A stretch of 44,945 nucleotides of DNA from an uncultured Lactobacillus sp. (lineage in GTDB: Bacteria; Bacillota; Bacilli; Lactobacillales; Lactobacillaceae), in assembly GCA_937874185.1 (NCBI GenBank), contig CALNAK010000002.1, forward strand, positions 1 through 44,945. Reading direction: 5' to 3'. The notes under the pieces were generated by a model. The model was not told the DNA's origin and searched no databases. It saw only the letters and a list, made by a program, of their open reading frames with translations. Shown here in pieces: positions 32,722-41,489 of the stretch. Made by a program: the position numbers and the translations under genes. Within the stretch, counting starts at the first letter, position 1; each line of letters begins with the position of its first letter.

Positions 32722-35274
32722 ATGATGAAGAAAAGGAATCTATTTTTTCTTATTGTAACAACTCTATCCTTAATGGTTTCAATCTTTAACGTAATGACAA
32801 TTAAGGCAGCTACAGCACCGACAACCGAGGAAGTCTATAAAGCAGCTCCGGAAGGTGTTGATATAACTGACTATATGGAATTTATTGGTTCGTATAAGGA
32901 TAATACTATCAATAGTGCCAAGATTTACGAAAAGGGATCAAAGTATGGTAATACAACCGATATCATTGAGTTATTAAATGAAGATGAACTCAGTAGTAAT
33001 AAACAGTTATCCTCTATTTGGGGAAAAAAGAAGGATGAGACAACCGAAGATGATAACTATTTTGATTTGAAGAAGAAACAGACCGTTTCCGCTTGGTTAT
33101 ACTTTGGTGATAAGTATGCCTATGAAGGATTGACCGGTGAAGATCCAGAGACTGTCATGGGTTTACCAGATGGAATGGCCTTCGTCATTCAAGATGATGA
33201 TAGAGGAATTGAAGCTATTTCGAATTTGACTACTGCTGTTACCGCTAAGGGAATTACAGCACCTGGGCAAAGTTTAGGTGTTTGGGGTGGTGTTGATGTC
33301 GATAATATAAGTAGTAATAGACGTATTATTGGTGGTAGTGCAATTCAAAATAGTTTTGCTTTGGAATTTGATACAATGCAGAATTCTAAAGCTGTTAAAA
33401 AGTGGAAACCATTATCACCGTCGTCTTATAAAAAAGATAATTTTTTTGATGGAATGGTGTACAAAAAATCCAGAGCTGTCAAAGGACAACATATGGCTTG
33501 GAATTATCCAGGTGGAAGACTAGGTGATCCTATTACGGCTAATGAAATTGAAGATGTACCCGATACCAACCAGTTTTCATATTTTTTGAATAAAAACTCT
33601 GAATATTATTACGGTATGAACCATAGAGGAGCTATATCCAATCTTTATTTGTCAGGTTATGAAGGCGATGATTCAAAGAATACTGATAATTCATGGCATC
33701 ACTTTAAAATAGTTTATACACCGCCAGAAGAAGGCGATAATATTGCAAAAGTTTCCTATTACATTAATGATAAAAATTACGATGGAACTTTGAAACCATC
33801 AAATGAATCTGATCAAATAATCAATCAAAAAGTTGATGTAACTCTATTAATGAATGGTAAGAATGTTGAAAAGAAAGTTCGTTGGGGATTCACCGCTTCA
33901 ACTGGTTCACCTGACTCAGGTAAATCGACTTTCGCTGTTGTTATGCAAGAGATGCCAAACGTTGCTAATATAACAACTGATACTGCTTTATATGATCTAT
34001 CACAATACAATGAAGATGGTAATAAAGGCCGTCAAATTGATGATTTAGATAAAAAAGAAAATGGAGTCAGCCAAGATGATCCTCGCTATACTGTTGCTAA
34101 TGGGGATGATTTGAGATTTGATTATAATTTGGAATACAGTTCAGGTCATGCCGGAACTGGTGATGAAATTAAAACAGTCATTAAGTTACCTAAGAATATT
34201 GATTACAGTCCTAATTTAGAAACGCAATTAGGTACTGATGGAAATGTTGGTCAAATTATTTATTCTGGTTTTGGTAGCGCAGCTAATAATAGAACTGAAA
34301 CAATTTCTGCTGACCAAATTACAAAGGATACCGATGGAAATAATATTGTTAAAGTAACATTGGATCCATTAATGAAAGAAAATGAAAATATTAAAGTTGA
34401 AGTTTTTGGTAAAGCCGATGCAGCTAAGACTACTAAAAAAGTTTTAGGTGAACATACTTCCTACAAGAGTTTGCATTTTATTGATGATATAATGAGCCCT
34501 TCATTTATCATTGCTGATAGATTGATGCTGACGACAGATGATGATTCAGATTTGGGAACTATTAATACAAGTAGTACCAATAATTCTGTTAATTTGAATC
34601 TAGCAATGAATTACCAACAAGATTCATTGTTTGATAATAGGGGAGTTACACTTTACACGAAAATTGATGACGATAGAACTAAGATGAATAGCCAATTTAT
34701 TGAAACTAAGAACACTGAAAAAGCCCATGATATTGCGAATGATTTGGTAGATGCTACATTATTGAATGCCACAACATTAGGGACAGGTGATCATAAAGTA
34801 ACAGTTTATGCAGTTGATTATTTAGGAAGAACCTCTGATCCGATTGATTACACAATCACAGTTGAAGGAACAGTTCTCAAGATGGATATTGATGATGAAG
34901 TATCATTCCAAGATGTTAATTATCAATCAACCAGTGGATTTGTTCGGAGAAAAGGAAAATGGGGAGTTAAAGTTTTAAGTTCCAATACCACTTGGAATTT
35001 GTCAGTTGTTGGAGACCCTCTCCATATGAAAGACAATCCAGCACAGACTATGGGACCCATGTTTTTCCGTGATAAAAATCATAATGATTTTGCTTTGAAT
35101 GGCGTGGGAACACCGATTATTGCTTCTGATTATTCAATGGCCGAAGATCAAGAGAAAGATGTTTGTGGTGATTGGGGTCTCGATGACGGAATCTTGTTAG
35201 ATAATACTTCGATTCAGATGGCTGGTAAATATGAAGGTGAAATTACTTGGAAATTAGTAGATAGTATTGATTAG
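32722..35274 (+). CDS. Secreted L-type lectin / WxL-domain surface protein
   Basis: 850 residues. A signal peptide (MMKKRNLFFLIVTTLSLMVS, probable cleavage near IKAATA) is followed by a legume-lectin-like beta-sandwich at about residues 60-430 (PDGMAFVIQDDDRG, LGVWGG, SFALEFDTMQ, WHHFKIVY). One or two beta-rich domains span about 450-720. The last ~100 residues are a WxL domain, with TWNLSVVGDP and a final ITWKLVDS carrying the two Trp-x-Leu motifs. WxL domains bind peptidoglycan non-covalently, so the protein should be displayed on the wall with its lectin facing outward, perhaps binding host, plant or microbial glycans. WxL genes normally sit in clusters with DUF916 and LPXTG partners; here it is alone. 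No LPXTG motif is present. Confidence 0.85.
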   Translation: MMKKRNLFFLIVTTLSLMVSIFNVMTIKAATAPTTEEVYKAAPEGVDITDYMEFIGSYKDNTINSAKIYEKGSKYGNTTDIIELLNEDELSSNKQLSSIWGKKKDETTEDDNYFDLKKKQTVSAWLYFGDKYAYEGLTGEDPETVMGLPDGMAFVIQDDDRGIEAISNLTTAVTAKGITAPGQSLGVWGGVDVDNISSNRRIIGGSAIQNSFALEFDTMQNSKAVKKWKPLSPSSYKKDNFFDGMVYKKSRAVKGQHMAWNYPGGRLGDPITANEIEDVPDTNQFSYFLNKNSEYYYGMNHRGAISNLYLSGYEGDDSKNTDNSWHHFKIVYTPPEEGDNIAKVSYYINDKNYDGTLKPSNESDQIINQKVDVTLLMNGKNVEKKVRWGFTASTGSPDSGKSTFAVVMQEMPNVANITTDTALYDLSQYNEDGNKGRQIDDLDKKENGVSQDDPRYTVANGDDLRFDYNLEYSSGHAGTGDEIKTVIKLPKNIDYSPNLETQLGTDGNVGQIIYSGFGSAANNRTETISADQITKDTDGNNIVKVTLDPLMKENENIKVEVFGKADAAKTTKKVLGEHTSYKSLHFIDDIMSPSFIIADRLMLTTDDDSDLGTINTSSTNNSVNLNLAMNYQQDSLFDNRGVTLYTKIDDDRTKMNSQFIETKNTEKAHDIANDLVDATLLNATTLGTGDHKVTVYAVDYLGRTSDPIDYTITVEGTVLKMDIDDEVSFQDVNYQSTSGFVRRKGKWGVKVLSSNTTWNLSVVGDPLHMKDNPAQTMGPMFFRDKNHNDFALNGVGTPIIASDYSMAEDQEKDVCGDWGLDDGILLDNTSIQMAGKYEGEITWKLVDSID

Positions 35275-35303
35275 GCTGGCTTATTTATAACGTAACTAAA
35301 TGG

Positions 35304-35339
35304 AATCCTTATGGTTAATAAAACTGTAAGGATTTTTTT
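35304..35339 (+). terminator. Intrinsic terminator of the WxL gene
   Basis: AATCCTTA-TG-GTT pairs with AAC-TG-TAAGGATT (35304-35316 with 35322-35334), giving a symmetric internal mismatch, and is followed by a run of T. Confidence 0.88.
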
Positions 35340-35360
35340 GAAATAAATTAGTCAATAAGC

Positions 35361-35388
35361 GTGACTTTTTATATAAACCGTGTATACT
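35361..35388 (+). promoter_or_regulatory. Putative promoter of a short terminated transcript
   Basis: GTGACT (35361-35366), a 16-base spacer and TATACT (35383-35388). Transcription would start near 35395 and meet an intrinsic terminator within about 50 bases. Confidence 0.5.
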
Positions 35389-35394
35389 TAGAAG

Positions 35395-35446
35395 TTGACA
35401 AGTGGCTAGTGGTCCCAGTTTGCACTTTTTGTGGGAGCACTTTTTT
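35395..35446 (+). ncRNA. Candidate small RNA or attenuator upstream of dnaG
   Basis: About 50 bases downstream of a plausible promoter, GTGGTCCCA (35409-35417) pairs with TGGGAGCAC (35432-35440), with one symmetric G-G mismatch, around a 14-base loop, and TTTTTT follows. That is a complete promoter-to-terminator unit with no open reading frame. CTAGTG (35406-35411), overlapping the 5' arm, can alternatively pair with CACTAG (35458-35463). It may be a small RNA, or a leader limiting read-through into dnaG-rpoD. I do not recognise a known RNA family. Confidence 0.45.
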
Positions 35447-35543
35447 ATTTACCAGGTCACTAGTGTATTTGTTCGTTATATGTAATTCATGATGAGTTTG
35501 ATTTATTAAGTCTTAGGCTAGTTAATAGTTTGGGGGTAAATAA

Positions 35544-35572
35544 TTGAATCGGTATGGGTTATATGTTAGATT
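35544..35572 (+). promoter_or_regulatory. Possible dnaG-rpoD promoter
   Basis: TTGAAT (35544-35549), 17 bases, TAGATT (35567-35572). It is a moderate match to sigma-A, about 45 bases before the dnaG start. The surrounding 35447-35600 is otherwise featureless AT-rich sequence. Confidence 0.4.
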
Positions 35573-35617
35573 ATATTTCACTGTTTTTTATAAACATTCT
35601 GTGAGGAGGTGACGGCC

Positions 35618-37444
35618 ATGGCAACTAGAATTCCCCAGGAATTCATAGACGAAGTTACCTCGAAGACTAATATCGTAGATGTTATTAGTAAGTATGTTCA
35701 GCTAAAAAAATCTGGTAAAAATTTGTTTGGACTTTGCCCGTTCCATGAAGAACGAACTCCTTCGTTTTCAGTCGCAGAGGACAAGCAAATTTTTCATTGT
35801 TTTAGTTGCGGTCGTGGTGGCAATGTTTATAAGTTCATTATGGAAATGGAAAATAAGAGTTTTCCAGAAGCTGTAATTGAAGTTGCACAGATGGGGAATA
35901 TTTCTGTTCCAGATCAGTATCAAGCTAGTAATGCTCAATACGAGAATTCCGATAGTCGCACTCTTTTGAAGATGTACGCTGAAGCTGCAAAGCTATACAG
36001 TCATATTCTTTTGAAGACTGAGAACGGTACGAATGCTTTAAAGTATTTGAACAATCGTGATTTAGGTGAGGATTTAATTCAAACTTTCGGTATCGGTTAT
36101 GCTCCGAATAACAGTAATTTGTTATTACAATTCTTTAAAGATAGAGATATCAGTGAGGATGTATTGCGAAAGTCTGGATTGTTTGCCGAGAATCAAGAGG
36201 GTGAGTTATTTGATCGATTCCGTGATCGAGTAATGATTCCAATAACTGACGAATCTGGTAATATTATTGCTTTCTCAGGACGTATCTTAGATAAAGAGGC
36301 TTCTACAGCCAAGTATATGAATAGTCCTGAAACACCGATTTTTAATAAGGGTAAAACGTTATTCAATTTGAATAATGCCAAAAAAGAAATCCGTGAAAAA
36401 GGTAATGTTATCTTGTTTGAAGGTTTTATGGATGTTATTAGTGCCTACAAGGCTGGTGTCACAAATGGTGTTGCATCAATGGGAACTAGTTTGACCGATG
36501 ATCAATTGTATACGTTGAGTCGGCTAACTAATCAAATCAACGTCTGTTATGACGGTGATGATCCCGGTGTTGAGGCAACTTATCGTGCGTTGACCCAGTT
36601 AACCGATGATCGATTTACTTATGGTGTCATTAGTATCCCTGATAAGAAGGATCCTGATGAATTTATCAGAAGTGAAGGTACAGAAAAATTTCAGAATTTA
36701 ACGAATAATGGTGTGCAAACGCCAATTTCATTTATTCTGAATTACTTCAAACGTAACTATAATTTAAATAATGAACATGATCAGTTAGAATTTTTGAATC
36801 AATCGTTACAAGAAATAGTTAAATTACAATCGCCTGTTGAGATTGATATGTATGTTGGTCGAGTTGCTGACGAAATGAACGTGTCTAAGGAAGCTATTAA
36901 TAAAGAATTAGATTCATTACGTCGCCAAATGGCAATTAAGCAACCTGCCAATAATTATAAAGATGTTCAACAGCATGCTTTGGAGAAAGTTACTTCGAGT
37001 GTTAAGTCAGAATATGACAAGCTAGAGAAATCTGAGCGTTATTTGTTATATTGGGCAATTAATTATCCCGAAGTCAGAATTAACTTAAAAGGTGAAGGAT
37101 TTAGATTCGTCCATCAAAATTACCAACGAATTTTTGACAGTTTGCTGTCGTATGTCGATTCAGAAAATATCGAAGAGGAAATTAATGTTTCCGATTTCAT
37201 GAATATTTTGGACGATGAGGATAAAAATTTATTGGCTGATCTTGAGATGATGAATATGCCGGATGAATATAATGATCAAGAAATTGAGGATTATGTTGAT
37301 AACATTAAGAATTCTGCCTATGATGTTCAGATTACTGAACTCAATCAGCAACTCAAAAAAGCGGCGATGGTTGGCGATAATAAGCTGCAATTAGATTTAG
37401 CTAAACAATTGATTAGTATTAGAAGAATCCTTAGTAATAATTAA
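35618..37444 (+). CDS. dnaG: DNA primase
   Basis: 608 residues, complete. The N-terminal zinc-binding domain has CPFHEERTPSF and FHCFSCGRGGN (CHC2 type). A TOPRIM catalytic core includes LFEGFMDVISAYKAG and CYDGDDPGVEA. A C-terminal helicase-interacting region follows. It makes RNA primers for DNA replication. The ATG at 35618 has an ideal AGGAGGTGA upstream. It is followed by rpoD after 24 bases, the core of the classical macromolecular-synthesis operon, here without rpsU, which is elsewhere in this window. Confidence 0.97.
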   Translation: MATRIPQEFIDEVTSKTNIVDVISKYVQLKKSGKNLFGLCPFHEERTPSFSVAEDKQIFHCFSCGRGGNVYKFIMEMENKSFPEAVIEVAQMGNISVPDQYQASNAQYENSDSRTLLKMYAEAAKLYSHILLKTENGTNALKYLNNRDLGEDLIQTFGIGYAPNNSNLLLQFFKDRDISEDVLRKSGLFAENQEGELFDRFRDRVMIPITDESGNIIAFSGRILDKEASTAKYMNSPETPIFNKGKTLFNLNNAKKEIREKGNVILFEGFMDVISAYKAGVTNGVASMGTSLTDDQLYTLSRLTNQINVCYDGDDPGVEATYRALTQLTDDRFTYGVISIPDKKDPDEFIRSEGTEKFQNLTNNGVQTPISFILNYFKRNYNLNNEHDQLEFLNQSLQEIVKLQSPVEIDMYVGRVADEMNVSKEAINKELDSLRRQMAIKQPANNYKDVQQHALEKVTSSVKSEYDKLEKSERYLLYWAINYPEVRINLKGEGFRFVHQNYQRIFDSLLSYVDSENIEEEINVSDFMNILDDEDKNLLADLEMMNMPDEYNDQEIEDYVDNIKNSAYDVQITELNQQLKKAAMVGDNKLQLDLAKQLISIRRILSNN

Positions 37445-37468
37445 AAGCATACTGGAGGAGAATAATAT

Positions 37469-38593
37469 ATGGCTACTAAAAAAGTAACAGTATCAAAAGA
37501 ATTAAAAGCAGCTACAAAGAAACTGATTAAAGATCTAAAAAAGACAGGAAAAATCACTGAAGATGATCTTCAAGAAAAAATCATTAAACCTTATAAACTT
37601 AAGGGTGATGCTTTAACTAACTTTGTTAGTGAACTTGAAGATGTCGGTATCGGTGTTGTGGATGACAAGGGTAATCCTAGTAAGCTTGCACTTCTTAAAG
37701 AAAAGAAAGAAGAAGCAGACGCTAAGAAGAAAAAGAAGACTGCTACTGCAGCAGCAACAGATATTAAAGTTAACGACCCCGTACGTATGTATCTAAAGGA
37801 AATTGGTCGTGTTCCATTGCTGAATGCCCAACAAGAAGTTGATCTTGCATTGAAGATTGAACAAGGTGATGAAGAAGCTAAACAAGCTTTGGCTGAAGCT
37901 AACCTTCGTTTGGTTGTTTCAATTGCTAAGAGATACGTTGGACGTGGTATGCAATTTTTGGATCTTATCCAAGAAGGTAATATGGGTCTGATGAAGGCCG
38001 TTGAAAAGTTTGATTACCGTTTAGGATTTAAATTTTCTACTTATGCAACATGGTGGATTAGACAAGCTATTACTCGTGCTATTGCTGACCAAGCTAGAAC
38101 TATCAGAATTCCAGTTCACATGGTCGAAACAATTAACAAATTGATTAGAATTCAACGTCAATTACTTCAAGATTTGGGTCGCGAACCTCTTCCTGAAGAA
38201 ATCGGTGCTGAAATGGATATGCCTACTAGTAAAGTTCGTGATATCTTAAAGATTGCTCAAGAACCAGTATCATTGGAAACACCTATTGGTGAAGAGGACG
38301 ACTCTCACTTAGGTGATTTCATTGAAGATTCTGATGCAACTAGTCCTGAAGATCACGCCTCATATGAATTGTTGAAGGAACAACTCGAGAATGTTCTTGA
38401 TACTTTGACTGATCGTGAAGAAAATGTTCTTCGTCTACGTTTCGGATTAGACGACGGACGTACAAGGACTCTTGAAGAAGTTGGTAAAGTATTCGGTGTT
38501 ACTCGTGAGAGAATTCGTCAAATCGAAGCCAAAGCTTTGAGAAAACTACGTCATCCATCAAGATCTAAGCAGCTTAAAGATTTTCTTGAATAG
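37469..38593 (+). CDS. rpoD: RNA polymerase primary sigma factor (sigma-A)
   Basis: 374 residues. A basic, Lys-rich region 1.1 (residues 1-95) is followed by region 1.2 (DPVRMYLKEIGRVPLL) and region 2 (NLRLVVSIAKRYVGRGMQFL, then FKFSTYATWWIRQAITRAI for -10 recognition). Region 3 and region 4 follow, with the -35-binding HTH (RTLEEVGKVFGVTRERIRQ). It is the housekeeping sigma factor and consistent with the TTGACA/TATAAT promoters in this window. The ATG is preceded by GGAGGAG. A strong terminator follows. Confidence 0.97.
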   Translation: MATKKVTVSKELKAATKKLIKDLKKTGKITEDDLQEKIIKPYKLKGDALTNFVSELEDVGIGVVDDKGNPSKLALLKEKKEEADAKKKKKTATAAATDIKVNDPVRMYLKEIGRVPLLNAQQEVDLALKIEQGDEEAKQALAEANLRLVVSIAKRYVGRGMQFLDLIQEGNMGLMKAVEKFDYRLGFKFSTYATWWIRQAITRAIADQARTIRIPVHMVETINKLIRIQRQLLQDLGREPLPEEIGAEMDMPTSKVRDILKIAQEPVSLETPIGEEDDSHLGDFIEDSDATSPEDHASYELLKEQLENVLDTLTDREENVLRLRFGLDDGRTRTLEEVGKVFGVTRERIRQIEAKALRKLRHPSRSKQLKDFLE

Positions 38594-38606
38594 CGCATTA
38601 AAAATT

Positions 38607-38638
38607 GAGGATTACCCTAAAATGGTAGTCCTCTTTTT
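38607..38638 (+). terminator. Intrinsic terminator of dnaG-rpoD
   Basis: GAGGATTACC (38607-38616) pairs with GGTAGTCCTC (38624-38633), with one G-U pair, around seven bases and followed by five T. Confidence 0.92.
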
Positions 38639-38772
38639 CATGGAACAAATAACATAATTCTTCTAATAAAGAGACGGATAGATAAAAATGTTTCTGAAAA
38701 TTGATGTTTTTAGTTTATATTTTTTCATGAATTGATTTACAATTAGTATATATATTTTTTTTGGAGGATTTT

Positions 38773-39981
38773 ATGTTAGATAAAAAGATTTACGACGAAA
38801 TATTTTCACGCTCATTTACTATTCCTATTACAGTTGTTTATTGGGATGGCAAAGAAAAGACTTATGGACCAGAAGGCAAATCTGATATAACTATTAGATT
38901 TAATGAAAAGGTTCCAATCTCTGAAGTTGTAAAGCATGCTACTCTAACATTGGGTGAAGCATATATGGACAAGAAGATTGAGATTGATGGTTCAATTCAA
39001 AAATTGATTACATCAGCTTATACTCAATCAGAAAGTTTCATGTCAAGTTTGAAATTGAAGAAGTACATTCCTAAGTTCAGTCATACTGAAGAAGGAAATA
39101 AAAAAGAAATTCAAGAACATTATGATATTGGTAATGATTTTTACAAGTTGTGGCTTGATGACACAATGACATATTCATGTGCTTATTTCAGAACACCAGA
39201 AGATACTTTGGAACAAGCTCAAATGAACAAAGTTCGCCATATTTTGAATAAGCTAAATACTAAACCAGGAGAAACAATTCTTGATGTTGGTTGTGGTTGG
39301 GGAACAATGATGTTCACTGCAGCAAAAGAATATGGATTGAAAGCTAAGGGTGTTACTCTTAGTCAAGAACAATATGACTTTGTTAACCAAAAGATTCAAG
39401 ATGAGAATTTAACTGATCAAATGGAAGTTATTCTTGAAGACTACCGTGAAGTTAACGAAAAATTTGATCATGTTGTTTCTGTTGGTATGTTCGAACACGT
39501 TGGTAAAGATAACTTACCTGGTTACTTCCAAAAAGTTAAGGATCTTTTGAAGCCAAATGGTACAGCCTTAATTCATGGTATTACTGGCCAACATTATGGT
39601 GTTGGTGTTGACGCATGGCTTGTTAAGTACATTTTCCCAGGTGGTTATATTCCCGATATTAAAGAAAATGTTGGTCATATTTTGGATGCAAAACTTCAAA
39701 TTGATGATATCGAACCGTTACGTCGCCATTATCAAAAGACTGTTGAAATTTGGGATCACAACTTCAAGAAGGTTGAAGATAAAGTTAACGAAATGTACGG
39801 TGAAAGATTTGTTCGTATGTGGGACATGTATCTTCAAGCCTGTGCTGCTTCATTTGAAAGTGGTAACATTGATGTTATTCAGTTCCTATTAACAAATGGA
39901 CCTAGTGGTTCAGCTATGCCAATGACTCGTGAATACATGACAGACTTAGATGAAAAGACTACAGCAGTTACTGCGGAATAG
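38773..39981 (+). CDS. cfa: Cyclopropane-fatty-acyl-phospholipid synthase
   Basis: 402 residues. It uses S-adenosylmethionine to convert unsaturated acyl chains in membrane phospholipids to cyclopropane rings, a stress response in lactobacilli. A family-typical N-terminal domain (about residues 1-115) is followed by the methyltransferase with EHYDIGNDFYKLWLDDTMTYSCAYF, the SAM motif ILDVGCGWGTMMF, and GVTLSQEQYDF. The ATG at 38773 has TTGGAGG upstream. A strongly AT-rich ~135 bases before the gene presumably contains its promoter. trmK follows 8 bases later. Confidence 0.95.
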   Translation: MLDKKIYDEIFSRSFTIPITVVYWDGKEKTYGPEGKSDITIRFNEKVPISEVVKHATLTLGEAYMDKKIEIDGSIQKLITSAYTQSESFMSSLKLKKYIPKFSHTEEGNKKEIQEHYDIGNDFYKLWLDDTMTYSCAYFRTPEDTLEQAQMNKVRHILNKLNTKPGETILDVGCGWGTMMFTAAKEYGLKAKGVTLSQEQYDFVNQKIQDENLTDQMEVILEDYREVNEKFDHVVSVGMFEHVGKDNLPGYFQKVKDLLKPNGTALIHGITGQHYGVGVDAWLVKYIFPGGYIPDIKENVGHILDAKLQIDDIEPLRRHYQKTVEIWDHNFKKVEDKVNEMYGERFVRMWDMYLQACAASFESGNIDVIQFLLTNGPSGSAMPMTREYMTDLDEKTTAVTAE

Positions 39982-39989
39982 AGGATAAC

Positions 39990-40679
39990 GTGACTTTATT
40001 ATCAAATAGATTACAAGCCGTTTGCCAAATGGTTGATGAGAATACGAGAGTGGCCGATATTGGTTCGGATCACGCTTATTTGCCAGTAGAATTAATTGAA
40101 CAAAAGACTGCCCAATACGCTTTAGCCGGTGAAGTTGCTGTCGGACCAATGTCACGTTCTAAAGAGGACGTTGAAAAATTTGGTTTAAGTGATCAAATTG
40201 ATGTTCGTTTAGGCGATGGATTAGCAGTTATTCAAAAATCTGACAAAATTGATACAGTAGTAATTGCTGGTATGGGTGGCATCTTAATCACCGATATCTT
40301 AATGCGCGCAACTGACGAACAATTATCACATGTAAAAACGTTGATTTTACAGCCTAATATTGGTGAACCACTTGTACGTCATTGGTTAGTTGATAATAAT
40401 TTTCAAATCGTTGATGAAGATATTATTGAAGAAGATCATCATGTTTATGAAATTATTAAAGCTACCAAAGTTGATAAAGCTACGCCGCTCGTTCAAGCAC
40501 AATACTTGATGGGACCTATTTTGATGTTTAAGAAGAGTCCTACTTTTGTAGCTAAATGGGAACATAAATTAAATGGTTACCAAAAAGCTGTAATTAATAT
40601 GAAACAAGCAAAAAAGATTGACCAAGAAAAAATCGATCTAATGAACCAATATATTAAATATATTGAGGAGATATTATGA
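39990..40679 (+). CDS. trmK: tRNA (adenine(22)-N(1))-methyltransferase
   Basis: 229 residues from a GTG start with GAGGATAAC upstream. SAM-dependent Rossmann fold: VADIGSDHAYLPVEL is motif I, IDVRLGDGLAV is motif II/III, and VVIAGMGGILITDIL is characteristic of the TrmK family, which makes m1A22 in tRNA. Its stop codon overlaps the ATG of the Nif3-like gene (ATGA), the usual Firmicute arrangement of these two genes. Confidence 0.94.
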   Translation: MTLLSNRLQAVCQMVDENTRVADIGSDHAYLPVELIEQKTAQYALAGEVAVGPMSRSKEDVEKFGLSDQIDVRLGDGLAVIQKSDKIDTVVIAGMGGILITDILMRATDEQLSHVKTLILQPNIGEPLVRHWLVDNNFQIVDEDIIEEDHHVYEIIKATKVDKATPLVQAQYLMGPILMFKKSPTFVAKWEHKLNGYQKAVINMKQAKKIDQEKIDLMNQYIKYIEEIL

Positions 40680-41476
40680 TGGTTAAAATTCAAGTGCAAG
40701 ATATTATTAATAAAATTGAAGAGTTTGCTCCATTGTCAATTAAGGAAGATGGCGATCCAACTGGATTCCAACTAGGTGATCGTAAACAAGACGTTCATCG
40801 AGTTATGACAACTTTGGATGTCCGTCCTCAAGTTGTACAAGAAGCAATCGACAAAAATATTGATCTTATTCTGGCACACCATCCTGTAATGTTTCACGCT
40901 GCTCATAATTTAGATTTATCTTCACCACAAAATAGGATGTATCAAGATCTACTTTCACACAATATTGCTGTTCATTCAGCCCATACTAACCTGGATAGGG
41001 CACATGGTGGAATGAATGACTGGTTGATGGAAGAATTAGGGTTAGAAAACGTTCGTTTCCTAGACGAAGATGATGACTATTCATTAGGTCGTATGGGAGA
41101 TTTGAAGGAGCCTATGGATTTGGTTGACTTTGCAAAAATGGTCCGTGATGCATATCATGTTCCTAATTTACGCTACGTTAAATCAGATTTAGGACAAAAA
41201 GTTAAAACTGTTGCCATAATTGGTGGCGATGCTGGTAAGTTCTATCCTGAAGTTTTGAAGGCAGGCGCTGATACCTTTGTTACCGGGGATGTTTACTACC
41301 ACACGGCTCACGACATGATGGCTAATGGTCTTAATGTTGTTGATCCTGGACACCATATTGAAGCAATCTTTATTAAAGAAATGGCAAATCTATTAAATGA
41401 TTGGAAAAAATCTAATAAATGGGACTTAGATATAGTACAATCAGAAGTAGATACAGAACCATATAATTTCTTATAG
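40676..41476 (+). CDS. Nif3-like dinuclear metal centre protein
   Basis: 266 residues, the short form without the central insert domain seen in some Bacillus homologues. DPTGFQLGDR, LILAHHPVMFH and HSAHTNLDRAHGGMND carry the conserved His/Asp metal ligands, and GDVYYHTAHD and VDPGHHIEAIFI complete the site. Function in the family is unsettled (GTP cyclohydrolase-like fold, often annotated type 2 protein). The start codon overlaps the trmK stop; the next codon is also ATG (40679) and either could be used. Cotranscribed with trmK and pepT. Confidence 0.92.
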   Translation: MMVKIQVQDIINKIEEFAPLSIKEDGDPTGFQLGDRKQDVHRVMTTLDVRPQVVQEAIDKNIDLILAHHPVMFHAAHNLDLSSPQNRMYQDLLSHNIAVHSAHTNLDRAHGGMNDWLMEELGLENVRFLDEDDDYSLGRMGDLKEPMDLVDFAKMVRDAYHVPNLRYVKSDLGQKVKTVAIIGGDAGKFYPEVLKAGADTFVTGDVYYHTAHDMMANGLNVVDPGHHIEAIFIKEMANLLNDWKKSNKWDLDIVQSEVDTEPYNFL

Positions 41477-41489
41477 GGAGCGTATAAAA

